In this document: positions 63,307 to 64,000 of the stretch, piece after piece
How the letters are laid out: each line of letters opens with the position of its first letter
Numbering within the stretch: the first letter of the stretch is position 1
Origin: Thermococcus sibiricus MM 739
GTDB taxonomy: Archaea > Methanobacteriota_B > Thermococci > Thermococcales > Thermococcaceae
DNA length: 64,000 nucleotides
Reading direction: 5' to 3'
NCBI RefSeq assembly: GCF_000022545.1
Contig: NC_012883.1
Coordinates: forward strand, 1,666,276 to 1,730,275
Translations under genes and position numbers: made by a program
The notes under the pieces: generated by a model
Database searches by the model: none
What the model saw: only the letters and a program-made list of their open reading frames with translations
Told to the model about the DNA's origin: nothing

Positions 63307-64000
63307 ATGCGCGGAGTTGTAGTACCTCTGGTAACACCCTTCAATGAAGACTACTCCATTGACTTTCCTGCCCTTGAGGAGCACATAAATTACCTCCAAA
63401 AGATTGGAGTCCATGGAATTTTCATAAACGCAACCACTGGGGAATTTACTAGTCTAAACAATGAAGAGAGAAAACTTTTAGCAGAAAAAGGCAGAGAACT
63501 GGTATCATCCGCTTTTTATCTTGTAGGAACTGCTTCAACAAACACTTTCGAAGTCATAGAACTCACAAAACATGCCCAAGAGATAGGAGCAGATTACGTG
63601 GTTATAGCACCCCCTTATTACTGCCCACTTAACGATGACGCCCTCTTCAAGCACTATTCAATGGTCGCTGAAAAAACAGAGATCCCGATAATTTTATACA
63701 ATATCCCCAGCTGTGCTAATCCAATGAGCGTTTCTTTAATAAAACGCCTTGCTCTCGAATATTCTAATATAGCAGGGATAAAAGAAACCATAGACAGCAT
63801 TAATCACGTCAGGAATGTGATATTTGAGGTAAAAAGAGAAAGAAAAGACTTTAAAGTCTTTACTGGCTTAGATCAACACTTTCTGAACACCTTACTCCTA
63901 GGGGGAGATGGAGGAATAATGGCCTGTGCAAACTTTGCACCTGAACTTCACCTGGAGCTTTACAAAGCCTTTGAGGAGAAAAACTTCGAAATGGCTATGG
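63307..64000 (+). CDS. DHDPS/NAL-family aldolase, N-terminal part (runs off the right edge)
   Basis: ATG 63307 follows GGTGATCTT. About 231 residues are visible. They include MRGVVVPLVTPFNEDYSIDF, GIFINATTGEFTSLNNEER, LYNIPSCANPMSV (barrel Tyr) and the Schiff-base Lys in NIAGIKETIDS, then VFTGLDQHFLNTLLLGGDGG. The family includes dihydrodipicolinate synthase and 2-keto-3-deoxygluconate-type aldolases. The substrate is undecided, because the residues that separate these enzymes are partly beyond the edge. Confidence 0.88.
   Translation, partial: MRGVVVPLVTPFNEDYSIDFPALEEHINYLQKIGVHGIFINATTGEFTSLNNEERKLLAEKGRELVSSAFYLVGTASTNTFEVIELTKHAQEIGADYVVIAPPYYCPLNDDALFKHYSMVAEKTEIPIILYNIPSCANPMSVSLIKRLALEYSNIAGIKETIDSINHVRNVIFEVKRERKDFKVFTGLDQHFLNTLLLGGDGGIMACANFAPELHLELYKAFEEKNFEMAM

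Overview
The window is a 64 kb piece of a hyperthermophilic euryarchaeal chromosome, almost certainly from Thermococcales and most likely a low-GC Thermococcus or close relative. The evidence is the archaeal gene set (CarS, AGOG, archaeal ArgS, adenosine-specific kinase), TATA-box promoters with GGTGAT/GGTGG ribosome binding sites, a 13-gene mbx/mbs-type respiratory complex, superoxide reductase with rubredoxin, rubrerythrin and NAD(P)H:rubredoxin oxidoreductase, and a tRNA-Trp intron carrying a box C/D guide.

Layout. 1-8.6 kb: end of an RND/MMPL exporter, a GC-rich structured RNA, a 4-OT tautomerase, a B12-type radical SAM enzyme, CarS, a MoaD/E1/MoaE (tungsto-/molybdopterin) cluster, a SPASM protein that has lost its radical SAM cysteines, adenosine-specific kinase, RdgB and an Lrp regulator. 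8.6-14.4 kb: a candidate C/D sRNA, tRNA-Trp, FmdE-like and TrmO-like genes, a FecBCD-type metal ABC importer and a convergent ferritin-VIT1 fusion. 14.5-18.1 kb: gapN, a broken msrA, purK-purE and a solitary transposon end. 18.3-28.6 kb: ferritin-like and peroxiredoxin genes, a pst phosphate operon with an embedded TIM-barrel gene, and a TnpB element with a small DNA-binding-like ORF. 28.6-33.6 kb: an OpuC-type compatible-solute importer and a ZIP transporter. 33.6-44.5 kb: a RuBisCO remnant, then an oxidative-stress block (ferritin-like proteins, SOR, rubredoxin, rubrerythrin, NROR, flavodiiron protein, two peroxiredoxins, AGOG) around a 2-oxoacid:ferredoxin oxidoreductase. 44.6-54.3 kb: the complete mbx/mbs operon behind an extended SurR-type site. 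54.5-64 kb: an ACT regulator, radical SAM-TRAM protein, WecB/WecC, a DUF354 protein, a small ncRNA, SpoIIM and LplB-like genes, ArgS and the start of a DHDPS-family aldolase.

How it works together. The middle of the window is devoted to oxygen, peroxide and iron: eight proteins with ferritin-like domains, three peroxiredoxins and the NROR-rubredoxin-SOR/rubrerythrin chain, plus metal importers and a probable iron exporter. The 2-oxoacid oxidoreductase supplies reduced ferredoxin, which the MBS complex can use to reduce sulfane sulfur while pumping ions. Three loci share a stem-loop followed by GTAGTTCAC. In two of them this segment can pair with the ribosome binding site region, and in two it can pair with an upstream hairpin loop, which suggests a small family of structured regulatory RNAs. 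This is the most novel-looking feature in the window, and it rests only on hand folding.
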